From assembly GCA_959347315.1 (NCBI GenBank), contig OY365813.1, positions 12,686,829 to 12,750,828 on the forward strand: DNA of 64,000 nt, written 5' to 3'. This document shows positions 56,701-63,450 of the stretch, in pieces (within the stretch, counting starts at the first letter, position 1; each line of letters starts with the position of its first letter). Source of the DNA: Bimastos eiseni (Eukaryota > Annelida > Clitellata > Crassiclitellata > Lumbricidae). The notes under the pieces were generated by a model. The model did no database searches and was not told the origin of the DNA. It was given only the letters and a program-made list of their open reading frames with translations. A program made the position numbers and the translations under genes.

Positions 56701-58681
56701 CTGATAATTTTTATATTGTTCTTAGCTGTATAAATGGATACAATAAGCATATTTTTCAGTGAATAGCACTGGCTAATGCACCGCCCTGTACATGTGAAGC
56801 TTAATACGTACATGCAGTAGAATAAGCATACCAAGAATTTAATAAGAGAGTTTACTATTCTTGATCGTGACTTATTCAAGTGGAAGAGAAATTGTTTCAT
56901 ACATGTAGATTTATATAGACCTCTCTCAGATATTTGGAAGCGCTATATTAATTATAGTGGAAAAACCTGTTGGTATCGAGTATTGTTGTCAGGCTAAAAG
57001 AGTTTTGGCATTACACATGTTACAATCAATCAACCATTATAAATTTGCAACTTAGACAAGAAAAATACTCGCAGCGGTATTGAAAAAAGTATCAGCAACG
57101 CCAAGTGTTGCGATATTTTATCAAGATACTAACAGTTGTTAATTGTTGTTTTTAAATATCGTGTGTGTATAACATTACCTAAATACCATTACTTAACATA
57201 ACATTACCTAAATGTTGTAGGATGAAATTATTGAAAACCCACATGGCTGTTTGCGGGCAGAGCCGTTCACCGGTCGCAACAAGTGCGAGATGTTTTCTTT
57301 CCTGCTCTCAAGATACAGAATTCGACCAGAATATGACCCCAACGCAACCCACGAAGAGAACATCATGGCCAATAAATCACAGAGGTTGTACTTTCGTTGT
57401 ACTCTATCTCTTTTTGCAAAATGTGCCACTGGCACGATCTCAAACTCTCGTTCGGATTACCGACGAGTAAAATAATCTCCTGTAATGTAAAACAAGATTT
57501 TGCTTGATTAAACTAAATAGTGTAAGAGCAATGGTACTAGTAATCTGAAAACTTGTTGGATTTGCAGTTTGTGTCTGACACTAATGAACTCTGTGGTGTG
57601 CCATATTACAATCTGTCTCTTGTTGGCATTCATATCATTCGCTGTTGTTAAATGACAGACAATGGTAAAGATTTTTGTGATAACAAGTGCCTTGAATATC
57701 TCTTGAGTTAGCATAAACGTTTTTCTGCCACTCTCGGGTCTTAATGAGGCATTTCATTATGCTATTGATGTATTACTAATAACGTGGCTAAAACAATTGC
57801 TTGCACACCAGTTAATACTGGATTTGACTGTGCAAATGTAACATTTTAATATAAACATTTCTCAAGTGGTTCAGAACTCTTCAAATAGGGCTGCTACAAG
57901 TTCTTCTGCATCAGTTGGATGCATTGTGAACTTCACTGGCTTCCAGTTGAATGACATACTATTATTATTGACTTTACGATTACTGCCTTACCAGAATTCC
58001 AGCCTACCATCATACGTTTATCCAGTACAAACCTCATCGATTTCATAGACTGTTGCATTCTTCTGACACTTGGACGTAATATGTTCAGAACCAATAGTTA
58101 TAGTACTAGAGCATTGTGTTTGTAATATTAGTAAGTATCAATATACTGACAATAGTAATCACTATTTGCAATAATATTTGCATTGAACGTGTTGCAGACG
58201 CTGCACGAGTCTTGATCTTCCGATGGCGATGCGTTTCCGCCACCTACGTACCTTCGCCAAAGAAGCGGTTGGCGTCTATCGATCGAACATTCACGGCCGC
58301 GGTCTCTTCTGTAAGCGAGACATAGACGCCAGCGAGATGATCATCGAGTATTCAGGCGAAGTGATCCGTGCGATTCTTACGGACAAGCGCGAGAAGCACT
58401 ATGAAGGCAAAGCGATGGGCTGCTACATGTTTCGTAAGGACCGAGATCACGTGATAGATTCTACAATGATGGGAAATGCAGCTCGTTTCATCAACCACTC
58501 GTGCGACCCCAACTGCTATTCGAAGGTCATTCTTGTCGAAAATCGAAAGCATATCGTCATTTTCGCTCTGCGCGCCATTAGGAGAGGCGAAGAGCTGACA
58601 TACGATTACAAATTCCCAATAGAAGACGTGAAGATACCGTGTACGTGCGGGTCTAGACGTTGTCGCAAGTATCTGAACTGA
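26595..58681 (+). CDS. KMT2A/B (trx/MLL): Trithorax/MLL-type histone H3 lysine-4 methyltransferase, complete 28-exon gene
   Basis: Exons: 26595-26756, 28738-30355, 31175-31288, 31997-32701, 34056-34275, 35288-35335, 36119-36416, 37294-37398, 38334-38444, 39317-39451, 39844-39936, 40702-40822, 41535-41648, 42476-42666, 43222-43935, 45095-45211, 45695-45771, 46350-46495, 47202-47302, 47902-48039, 48629-48787, 49408-49528, 50317-50395, 51051-53941, 54969-55178, 56130-56335, 57221-57384 and 58198-58681. Phases agree at every junction; 9642 nt gives 3213 residues. The enzyme methylates H3K4 at promoters within a WDR5-RBBP5-ASH2L complex and maintains Hox and other gene activity. Domain order, CXXC, three PHD fingers, bromodomain, extended PHD, FYRN, FYRC and SET identify the KMT2A/KMT2B/Trx branch rather than KMT2C/D. 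It is shorter than human KMT2A (about 3969 residues). All introns are GT-AG except a probable GC-AG intron after exon 12. The start is the first Met of a menin-binding-like N-terminus. Confidence 0.95.
27119..27180. promoter_or_regulatory. Two NRF1-type palindromes GCGCATGCGC in KMT2 intron 1
   Basis: GCGCATGCGC occurs at 27151-27160 and again at 27169-27178, 18 bp apart. This is the core NRF1 binding palindrome in animals. The preceding 30 bp match a stretch in intron 1 of the kinase gene (23690-23725). Possible alternative promoter or enhancer element; function is inference. Confidence 0.45.
27285..27615 (+). mobile_element. Degenerate LINE reverse-transcriptase fragment
   Basis: Read in plus frames with several stops, this gives LPAIQNARAVTKTL, then HISPVHRSLN, then YEVIPIAYNSLESS. 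This resembles the common non-LTR retrotransposon region 'L-x-x-I-Q-N-x-A-x-R-x-x-x' followed by 'H-x-x-P-x-L-x-x-L-H-W-L-P'. It is heavily decayed. Confidence 0.5.
28738..30355 (+). CDS. KMT2A/B (trx/MLL): KMT2 exon 2: LEDGF-motif, basic region, first half of nuclear-receptor-like finger
   Basis: The 1.6-kb exon (residues about 55-593) opens with EDFLGFTEEDVRQ, close to the sequence by which vertebrate KMT2A contacts the LEDGF integrase-binding domain. A long basic, Ser-rich and probably disordered part follows, with an AT-hook-like KRGRYRKKDR. The end encodes CCCICGGTYRLSHHMGCRNL, CCRSCARFFKSKAEQ: paired C-x2-C groups and the FFK of a nuclear-receptor DNA-binding finger. It continues in exon 3. 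The acceptor could be at 28737 or 28740; both keep frame. Confidence 0.88.
30194..31288 (+). CDS. KMT2A/B (trx/MLL): Nuclear-receptor-type zinc finger of KMT2 (end of exon 2 plus exon 3)
   Basis: Residues about 540-630. Cysteine pairs occur as C-x2-C..C-x2-C-x2-FFK in exon 2 and, after the intron at 30356-31174, as C....C..CRYKKCL in exon 3 (31175-31288). The second part ends ICMSCRYKKCLNYFPSPEEV, very like the second finger and following box of nuclear receptor DNA-binding domains. Drosophila Trithorax is known to carry such a variant domain; human KMT2A and KMT2B do not. The intron splits the two zinc modules. Confidence 0.85.
31997..32701 (+). CDS. KMT2A/B (trx/MLL): KMT2 exon 4: linker with conserved pre-CXXC motif
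   Basis: Residues about 632-866, mostly Ser/Thr/Glu-rich. Near its end the exon encodes GPRIKHVCRKAAVVLGK and then LSALPSQEKERIL. Both match the block that precedes the CXXC finger in vertebrate KMT2A, which supports orthology of the whole N-terminal half. Acceptor TTTTAAG, donor GTAAGA. Confidence 0.9.
32702..34055. other. KMT2 intron 4 with hAT-family right end and ATGT microsatellite
   Basis: 33120-33202 matches the right half of the hAT-type element at 37519-37980 (shared CAGAATATGTTT, TTCTGCCAAA, CCAAAAAGATT and GGGAAA..CTG). 33770-33930 is an ATGT microsatellite. A short repeat around 33660-33730 holds the palindromic pairs CCCGCTATAGCGGG. No gene is seen. Confidence 0.55.
34056..36416 (+). 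CDS. KMT2A/B (trx/MLL): KMT2 exons 5-7: CXXC zinc finger and AT-hook
   Basis: Exons 34056-34275, 35288-35335 (48 nt only) and 36119-36416. The finger reads CKKCIGCLTAECGVCAACK, then DMPKNGGRGTMKHACILRVC, with the eight-cysteine C-x2-C-x2-C layout of KMT2A, which binds unmethylated CpG. Two differences from KMT2A are visible: KFGG is KNGG, and the DNA-reading KKQ is MKH. A canonical AT-hook (SRPRGRPRLN) follows in exon 7, on the C-terminal side of the CXXC. The exon 7 donor GTCTGT is weak but gives the right phase. Confidence 0.88.
34334..34420. mobile_element. hAT-type left-end fragment
   Basis: CAGCGTTTCCCAAAGTGCG, then CCACAGGGTTCTGTGAGGGG, matches the left end of the element at 37519 (CGACGTTTCCCAAACTG, GAACCCTAGGGTTCC). 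I did not find a matching right end in the same intron. Intron 5 of KMT2. Confidence 0.5.
36417..37293. repeat. KMT2 intron 7: minisatellite GCTGAGGATATGTCATTTTT
   Basis: Imperfect units of about 26-30 bp based on TGAGGATATGTCATTTTTAG run from within 15 bp of the exon 7 donor to about 36860. The rest of the intron, around 37010-37150, holds GGGGGTCC..GGAGAC sequence that may be another insertion. There is no gene. Confidence 0.75.
37294..40822 (+). CDS. KMT2A/B (trx/MLL): KMT2 exons 8-12: PHD1, PHD2 and adjoining zinc region
   Basis: Exons 37294-37398, 38334-38444, 39317-39451, 39844-39936 and 40702-40822. PHD1 starts at CRLCGSLGQQE and continues LFFCSVCCEPFHNFC and WCCLQCQFC. PHD2 follows with LLQCDKCQESYHPECLGPNY, and VCSKCVRCRSCGATTPG. 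The sequence CLGPNYPTKPSRRK is nearly identical to vertebrate KMT2A. These fingers form part of the chromatin-reading cassette. Exon 12 ends EKG at a probable GC donor (AAAAAG then GCAGGA). Confidence 0.93.
37519..37980. mobile_element. hAT-type element, 462 bp, with nested tRNA-like SINE
   Basis: Ends CGACGTTTCCCAAA and TTTGGGAAACACTG are inverted repeats. Flanking 8-mers GTCTATTC and ACCTATTC agree at six of eight positions. Fragments of the same family lie at 33120-33202 and 34334-34420. Inside, at about 37725-37800 on the minus strand, GGGCGCGGTGGTGTAGTGGG and a downstream GCAGATTCAAAC resemble tRNA A and B boxes, suggesting a nested SINE. Confidence 0.65.
38605..38912. mobile_element. 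hAT (Charlie-like) MITE, 308 bp
   Basis: Starts CAGCAGTTCTCAACCTGTGG and ends AGGTTGAGAACCGCTG, inverted repeats with one mismatch in 16 bp. The first base pairs after the ends are GTCGCGACCCC-like, typical of Charlie-type hAT elements. Duplications GTTTAACG (38597-38604) and GTTTAGCG (38913-38920) differ at one base. Non-coding. In intron 9 of KMT2. Confidence 0.85.
39100..39215 (-). mobile_element. tRNA-derived SINE fragment
   Basis: On the minus strand, TCAGTGGTGTAGTGGTTAGT then GCGCCGG resembles a tRNA 5' part with A box, and GGAGGTTAAACTCC lies at B-box distance. It lies in KMT2 intron 9 just upstream of exon 10. It is not a functional tRNA: the stems do not close. Confidence 0.5.
41535..42666 (+). 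CDS. KMT2A/B (trx/MLL): KMT2 exons 13-14: PHD3 (methyl-lysine reader)
   Basis: Exons 41535-41648 and 42476-42666. The finger reads FCPVCQKCYTDDDWESQMIQ, CSTCHSWVHSRCEELTDEMY and later FNCRVC. In KMT2A this PHD binds H3K4me3 through an aromatic cage. Here the corresponding Tyr (CY), Trp (DDW replacing Tyr), Met and Trp (SWVH) are present, so binding should be kept. A helical linker (MKSILDALMQFKTTSLLEAI) leads to the bromodomain. Confidence 0.93.
42667..43221. other. KMT2 intron 14
   Basis: No gene, repeat array or inverted-repeat element is apparent. The intron has normal AT-rich composition and ends at acceptor TCTTTGCAG. Confidence 0.6.
43222..45771 (+). CDS. KMT2A/B (trx/MLL): KMT2 exons 15-17: acidic linker and bromodomain
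   Basis: Exons 43222-43935, 45095-45211 and 45695-45771. Exon 15 is mostly Ser/Asp/Val-rich linker; its end, RDFHTIQAKLEKEKGYRTI, begins the bromodomain. This continues EEFVADIARIIRYNMELKDD, then RTIFVK and QMEKCFPWFNVKNSRCW. The same order and the FPWF-V-K motif are found in KMT2A. In KMT2A the domain packs against PHD3 and does not bind acetyl-lysine strongly; the same is likely here. Confidence 0.9.
44160..44235 (+). mobile_element. tRNA-derived SINE head fragment
   Basis: GAGGCCGATTGGTTAGAGCG resembles a tRNA A-box region, and GGCAGGTTCTATCC at B-box distance a B box. The head resembles that of the minus-strand SINEs at 54330 and 63243 (GGCCGATTGGTTCGAGCG). KMT2 intron 15. Confidence 0.5.
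44605..45000. repeat. 24-bp minisatellite (TTGTAGTGCAGTTGGTGGCA)
   Basis: About 16 units of a 24-bp repeat with G/A and C/T variants. Because 24 is a multiple of three, both strands stay open for over 140 codons (Val/Ala-rich on plus, Ala-Thr-Asn-rich on minus). It lies in KMT2 intron 15, has no splice support and is treated as non-coding. Confidence 0.9.
45883..46144 (-). mobile_element. LINE 3'-end remnant, minus strand
   Basis: The minus strand encodes PRRAFSVVGPSTWNGLPVAL followed by CLPPYNDLTTFCKLLK and ends in the dispersed tail (plus strand TATATAGCGCCTCTTCAAGG). It is the closest relative of the fragment at 2285-2550. KMT2 intron 17. Confidence 0.65.
46350..48787 (+). CDS. KMT2A/B (trx/MLL): KMT2 exons 18-21: HCF-binding motif and extended PHD finger
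   Basis: Exons 46350-46495, 47202-47302, 47902-48039 and 48629-48787. Exon 18 includes YEDHSYAHWLEKK: DHSY (46387-46398) fits the D/E-H-x-Y HCF-binding motif, which is DHNY at the equivalent place in KMT2A. Exons 19-21 encode the extended PHD: CCALCWTFGDADED, EAGRLVSAGQDDWVHVNCAL, WSAEVYEDDDGKLQNVH, RCDMCGKLGATVGCC and CNANFHFVCARRKNCAFL. This folds as a PHD4-type module and is strongly conserved with KMT2A. Confidence 0.93.
47600..47901. repeat. About 39-bp minisatellite ending in the exon 20 splice acceptor
   Basis: Units of GTTGATATTGTAAGAGACTA, TTCTTAAGTTATTAGAAT recur about five times. The last unit runs GTTATCATTGTAG into GAGGCTGG, so the splice acceptor and first exon bases align with the ATTGTAAGAGACT part of the repeat. 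Earlier units keep AG dinucleotides at the same place and could act as decoy acceptors. Confidence 0.7.
49408..51150 (+). CDS. KMT2A/B (trx/MLL): KMT2 exons 22-23 and start of exon 24: FYRN domain
   Basis: Exons 49408-49528, 50317-50395 and the first 100 bases of 51051-53941. After a lead-in (FAVNRRISIGPSGNR) the sequence reads GSLFVESLGHLSSL and MSRIFWSTTDPRQRSVYSCR, matching the FYRN core (S-R-x-Y/F-W-S-T-T-D) of KMT2A. In Taspase-processed KMT2A, FYRN stays on the N-terminal fragment and pairs with FYRC on the C-terminal one. Confidence 0.88.
50740..50990. repeat. AGTTGATTGAAGGCCCAGTT-type degenerate minisatellite
   Basis: Imperfect units of about 20-25 bp (CAGTTGATTGAAGGGCC, CAGTTGATGTGGAACCT, TAGTTAATTAAAGG) fill the part of KMT2 intron 23 upstream of exon 24. 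No coding sense. Confidence 0.7.
51051..53941 (+). CDS. KMT2A/B (trx/MLL): KMT2 exon 24: 2.9-kb linker exon with candidate Taspase1 site
   Basis: Residues about 1896-2859. After the FYRN part, the exon is low-complexity: Ser/Thr/Ala/Gln/Pro-rich with a polyproline run (PPPPPPPPPAPR at 52805-52840). At 52045-52065 it encodes FVQMDGPAGESDRED; Q-M-D|G followed by acidic residues resembles the Taspase1 site of KMT2A (Q-[FILV]-D|G-x-D-D). Cleavage would fall after residue about 2231 and split the protein into N- and C-terminal fragments. A basic segment, RSKRSPKKPRLNRSS, near 53765-53805 may be a nuclear signal. A single very large exon here parallels the large exon of vertebrate KMT2A. Confidence 0.88.
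54055..54210 (+). mobile_element. LINE 3'-end remnant with tail
   Basis: The plus strand reads VVCPMAWNGLPLLLHSQ followed by LRPFFSAGSGALQSS, then the tail CTTGAAGTATCGCTATATAA. Intron 24 of KMT2. Confidence 0.6.
54330..54500 (-). mobile_element. tRNA-derived SINE, copy 2
   Basis: Minus-strand order as in copies 1 and 3. Recognisable blocks on the plus strand are ATATCGCCCATC, TTTTTTACTCAGAAGTGCG, GGTGCAATTGCAGTTGTACT, CTACACAGTGAT and GGGTCGAACCCGCTCACTCG. KMT2 intron 24. Confidence 0.65.
54969..56335 (+). CDS. KMT2A/B (trx/MLL): KMT2 exons 25-26: FYRC domain
   Basis: Exons 54969-55178 and 56130-56335. Exon 25 ends HLMFEITSDDGFRVQADSLN and exon 26 continues VWKAVTDKVQDARLSAGMKP, SFIGMNGLYMTQLNH, VYLVEQLSGIKRFHNYELKY. 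Both halves match the FYRC domain of KMT2A (E-I-S/T-S-D-D-G-F, W-K-x-x-T-D-K-V-Q). The reading frame stays open past the exon 25 donor for about 95 codons, including four STESG repeats. Confidence 0.92.
55255..55950. repeat. 15-bp and 40-bp tandem repeats in KMT2 intron 25
   Basis: 55258-55325 has about four units of GGATCGACGGAATCT. 55789-55950 has four units of about 40 bp based on TGCTGTGATCTATCCAAATT, TCTTGAATAGGTTGCCTATT. A retroposon tail (CTGAAGAGGCGCTATATAAA) lies at 56048-56067, only about 60 bp before exon 26. Confidence 0.8.
56415..56490 (+). mobile_element. tRNA-derived SINE head fragment
   Basis: GCGATAGCGTAGTGGTTAAT resembles an A-box half, and AGGTCAAGGTTCAGAA a B-box region at suitable distance. 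Related in layout to 39100-39215 (GGTGTAGTGGTTAGTGCGC on its minus strand). KMT2 intron 26. Confidence 0.4.
57221..58681 (+). CDS. KMT2A/B (trx/MLL): KMT2 exons 27-28: Win region, SET and post-SET domains
   Basis: Exons 57221-57384 and 58198-58681. Exon 27 encodes IIENPHGCLRAEPF, the WDR5-interaction (Win) site, with Leu in place of the usual Ala before the key Arg, and then CEMFSFLLSRYRIRPEYDPN. Exon 28 encodes SLDLPMAMRFRHLRTFAKEA and the SET domain: HGRGLFCKRDID, CYMFRKDRDHVIDSTM, RFINHSCDPNCYS (AdoMet and substrate pocket), EELTYDYKFP (catalytic Tyr) and post-SET CTCGSRRCRKYLN. All catalytic motifs are intact, so the enzyme should be active. It ends at TGA 58679-58681. Confidence 0.96.
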
Positions 58682-61600
58682 GGGATCGGAGTATATTTAG
58701 TCCGTTCTGCAATAGGTGTTCACGTGAGAGCTTGAATGAACCGTGCCTCTTGATAGACATCTTCACTCTCTGGCTTGATGTTTCTTGTCGGTTCTCGAAA
58801 GGTGTAGGAGTCTTTTGGTTGTGTTACATTGATATGTTCGGCTGATTGGGGAGAACGCACAGTAACTTTGTACAGTAGCAACAAGACTATTTTATGATAT
58901 TCTCACTTGTAAAGACTTGATTTTAAGAACAGACAGAGCTGGACAGTTAATCATAAGAAATTTTGATGGTTTATCATCTTTGCCTCTGTAAGCTCATGTT
59001 CCAGAACAAACATGGCTCTTCATTTGTGTGTTTGTTCTTGATTCGAAAGCATTTTTTTTCTCTGCACCAATGTACTTATAGAAGTTGCCAATTGTTTAGT
59101 GACATTTATTTATTTAAATTCAGTCTTCTAGTAGCAGAGAAATCATAGTTGAATAATTTTGCTCTTGGTGCAATTTTGAATAGTTGCATAAAATTTACCG
59201 AACTTCTGAATCTGGATTGTGTGAGTTGAACAGCCAGTTTCAGTGTCATTTGATCTTTTTATCTCTAGCGATCTGAACCTCTTTGTTACATTTTGGAATC
59301 TGTGTGCTTTAACTACCTACTTTAAATAATTCATTATCTCTGCATAGGGTCATTGCATAATTATGTAACGCTCGCTTGCTACCAAACGTTACGAAACGTT
59401 ATGGGGGTGGGTGGGTTAGCTGAATGTTATATAAGGCTTTTTATTTTTAAACTAATTAGTTATTAATTAAAAATACTCAATCTAAACTATAAACCAAAAA
59501 TTAAGATTTTCTTTGAGTCGTGAAGGCTCATCAACAGAATGCTCTGGCGATATGAAATTTTTACAAAACGTTCTCCAAATTTCTCAGCTCACGTGAATAT
59601 TTTCAGAAAGGTGGGTTTAATTTAAAAGTCATACGAAAGCGGTATGAATGGGGCAAAATTCAATATGCAAATCAAGTCTGTTTGTTATGCATCAATATTA
59701 CGATTGTCGATGGTATCAAGTCAAAGTAAATCAAAGTCAAGCTAAATCAAGTCAAAGCAAATGACACGACAAATCAACTACATTTAACTTCCGAAATTTA
59801 AACAATTTTAGATTCGATATTAAAACAACCGCCATTTCCAATCACATCATCTGAAGGCATATTATTTAAATACTTCGTGAGGACTAACATGCAAATAGGG
59901 TACTGTTAGGAGCACCAAAAATAAGGGAGCTGCCGTGCGAAATGGTGGACCCACTTGAAGAGGTCTGGTGATTCCTGCATTGGTTAAGAAAAACACGATC
60001 GGGGCACATCCGCCGAGTTCAAAATTCAGTTCCAAGTGAAGCTGGGCTACAAGGCATAGTAGGCCTAGCATATAAATTTACACTAAACTAGTGTTTAGCC
60101 TCATAGCCTATACACACGGCGGGGAAATCGAAGATCAGACATAATGTTAAATAAAGAAATTATTATCTACCATTGATAGAGGTTAAATTTGGAGACCTGG
60201 GACTATTTAGGCCCAGGTAAAACTACACTGAGTTTTGTTCAAAATAAGTACGTAACGGTCAGAGGGGTTGGGGGTCTATGGAAACGTTACGATGCGTTAG
60301 ATTTTGAAAAACGGCCATATTCAGCGTTATGTAATTATGCAATGACATCCATCTTGTTTGCACATAGCAGATTTCAGATTGTTCAACATGTGAGCTTCTC
60401 TGTACTTTGAACTTCAAGAGTTTAAATTGTTATTGACTAATTAGAACTGTCCTTTGAATTTAGAAGATTTATCGTCTGTTTTTTTGTGCCAGTTTATTGA
60501 AATTTGCTACTAGACCGAATCTGGCGTATCTTGAGCATCAGGTTATGTGAAATTCATATCTACACTGTTTTGAAGATTGGGTTCTCTTGTCATATGTGCA
60601 GTTGTTTTATTTTTTGCATGTTTTAATACATTCTGGATGTATGTAATAGAACTGGAAGTAAGAGCACTTTCTGATTTGAAATTGTCTAGATTTTAATTAA
60701 ATGAAACAGAATTGTACCTTTCAACTGGTTGGTTTGTTAGAGACAACGGGTTAATTCAAAACGAAATAATGGACAAACTTCACACTGATCTCGTTGCTTT
60801 ATTAATAATTCTGATTTAGCGACTAGAACAAACCAATTTACAAAACCAATTTACAGACCATTCCGTAAAGTAAAATCCATAGCAGATACAATATGTATAC
60901 AACACAACTACTGGTATATTTGTTGACATATCCATGACTGACATTAACTGAAGAGTAAATTAATTCCAATCTCACATACAATCTTTCAAGGTCTTTTACG
61001 AAATTCTAAAGTTAAACAAAAAATATGGCACACTGATGAAGGCAGAAATGTTAAGACACTATAAATCGTAAAAGTGAGAGATACTAAGGATATAAATTGA
61101 TGATAAAGAAGTAAAAGATGGTATTTATTACAACAAGACTCGAATGATTGTGGAAACCAGTATAAAGAGTTAGCTTTCAACAATCATAAAAGTAATAAGA
61201 TAACCATGTTTCATGAGCTTTTGTGTTCTTGTCAACATATTTTACAAACTGTAATAGTTGAGAATAATCATACAATTTTTCATGTGTAGAAGTCTTAATT
61301 TTTATTGTATGTATTGCTGTACTCGTTACTAAGCAGTTACACTGTTTCTAAGTTGTAAATTAATTAATAGTACAATACATACAGTAAGCCCTACACAGAA
61401 TTTACAAAGAAACATTATACATTATAAGAATTATAGTCAAGAGCTTTTCTAAGGGGTGTTTGAACAGCACAAAATATACATACTAAACTGCTACAATTCT
61501 CAAAACTTGTCAAAATAAAGCAAATTTCACACAATAACTAGAAACTTAATGTGTACACGATTCTTTTGCAAAATACAGCCTTGAAGACATTGAGGGCTGA

Positions 61601-61874
61601 TATATACAAAAAACCTGCACAAACTGAGATGAAATAACTGTTTATTACCTGAACTTTCATTTTAAGACTAGGTTTTAGATTTGGACGTTAAAAATTACAA
61701 GATTTGACTAGCAATCAATGGGGCAGACTTGCTTAATAGATGTAGAATCAACTGTCACTAGTGCCAATCATGAATAGTGTAGTAAGGCAACATCTGAAGC
61801 TATTCCAGAGAGGCAGGCCCTGGCTACAACAAGATACACGATGCCAATCCTCAGGCAAGCACATGTCTACTTAC
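58682..61874. other. KMT2 3' flank and intergenic DNA
   Basis: The first few hundred bases are presumably 3' untranslated sequence. No AATAAA lies close to the stop; variants such as ATTAAA occur near 59465 and AATAAA near 60149. Short direct repeats (AAGTCAAAGTAAATCAAAGTC) lie near 59720-59760. No further gene is supported. Confidence 0.5.
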
Positions 61875-63113
61875 CAGTGATGGGCACTTTTAAATACTGT
61901 AGTTATTAACTAGTAGTCATAACTACTATAGAAGTAGTTGCCTAGTAGTTATAACTAGTTTTTAAGAAGTAGTTAAATAAATAGTTATTACTACTTTTAT
62001 CAAGTAGTTTTAAGTTGACTACAATATTTCACATTAACTACATTTTTTCCTATTTACTAGTTCCATCTTACAGGAGTTTCTGTAATTTCACAACAAACAT
62101 GGAGGCTGCCCATAATATTCTCGAGTAAATTCGTTATATAATTGTTTCATTAAAATTTGCACATAATATTGTGAGGAAGTGGGTTCCTCTCAGAACTATA
62201 GAGAAAGCCTAATTCATTATGCATGTTTAATGGCATACCTGGAGATTGTTGCACGATAAGAACTAGAGTAAAGTGGTCTTAGAGGGGTTGGGGGGGGCTA
62301 ATGATTCTGGGTTAAGGAATGAGGAAAACAGCAGTACGCGGATGGATGACCACAAATAGGAGGCCAGGTTACAAGTGCATCAAGTGGGTATGAAAGAGGT
62401 GATTGTCGAGTCCAGAATGGCAGAGGAGAGAGAGACAGAGAGAGACAGAGAGAGACAGAGAGAGACAGAGACGCAACGGTAAGAGAGGCATTCAGTTACA
62501 GGCTAGATAGACCAGAGCAGCGACTGGCAACGTAGGCCTATGAGGACGAGGAATTGAAGAAGCACGGTTGATGCAGACAGCAAACGGTGAGATATACAGT
62601 GATATAGTATATCACTTTAGTGTAATATAATATTATATATATATTACTTTTTGATTATGAACATTAACGTTTTCTAAGAGTTTTACAGTTCTGGACTTTG
62701 TAGGTTAGACATTTTTGTAGTTGTAACAAGTTGGCTTATTTTAGGCCTAATGCTAAAACTGGCTCTGATCGGGGTGCTTTGTAGCATGTCTTAGTAGTTC
62801 TTGTCCTTGTTAGTTTACAATTAGATAATTATGTTATTGTGTTTCTGGTCATTTTTATTACTTACGTTGAATATCAGCAATTAATACTGGCAATAAATTT
62901 GCATTGGCCTACTGCTTGGTGACTATCAATGCACAATTATATAGCATATTAGCAAAGTAGTTTTAAAAGTAGTTAACTACTTGTGTAGTTGTTACAAAAG
63001 TAGTTATAACTACTTGACATCTAAAGCAGTTAAATAGTAGTTATAACTACATATTTTGAAAGTAGTTAGGAAGTAGTTTTAACTACTAGTCAAGTAGTTG
63101 GTGCCCATCACTG
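61875..63113. mobile_element. hAT-type non-autonomous transposon, 1239 bp, with 8-bp TSD
   Basis: The element starts CAGTGATGGGCAC and ends GTGCCCATCACTG, perfect 13-bp inverted repeats. CTACTTAC is present on both sides (61867-61874 and 63114-63121), a perfect 8-bp duplication. About 170 bp at each end is packed with TAGTTATAACTACT-like palindromic subterminal repeats. The middle holds a (GAGAGACA)n run at 62425-62470 and no open frame for a transposase, so it depends on a hAT transposase supplied elsewhere. Confidence 0.9.
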
Positions 63114-63242
63114 CTACTTACCACTGGCCATAGCAACTATTTCTTATCTTAAACATTTTAGCCTCTTAACTCTGCAAGGCCAAACGGCCCAAATAGGCTC
63201 TGCAATTTGGACATAAGCATTAGCAAATGTCTACATTATTAT

Positions 63243-63450
63243 TTGAAAATTTTATATCACCCTTCTTCCTACATTTTTTGCTCAGAAGCGCTCGATGGCG
63301 CAATTGCAGTTGCAGAGCAATATTGCGTGAAGGAATTGCTTAAGGTTTCTACACAGTGATGCCTCGGACGAGGGTCGAACCTGCTCGCTCGGCGCACACC
63401 GAGCGTTACAGGCCGACCGCTCGAACCAATCGGCCACAGTGCCACACTGT
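63243..63450 (-). mobile_element. tRNA-derived SINE, copy 3 (best preserved)
   Basis: On the minus strand the copy starts GTGTGGCACTGTGGCCGATT, followed by an A box (GGTTCGAGCGG) and B box (GCAGGTTCGACCC). It then runs CTACACAGTG-complement, GCGCCATCGAGCGCTTCTGA and a tail GCAAAAAATGTAGGAAG. It lies about 130 bp right of the hAT element. The tRNA-like head suggests a Leu- or Ser-type origin, by inference. Confidence 0.7.
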
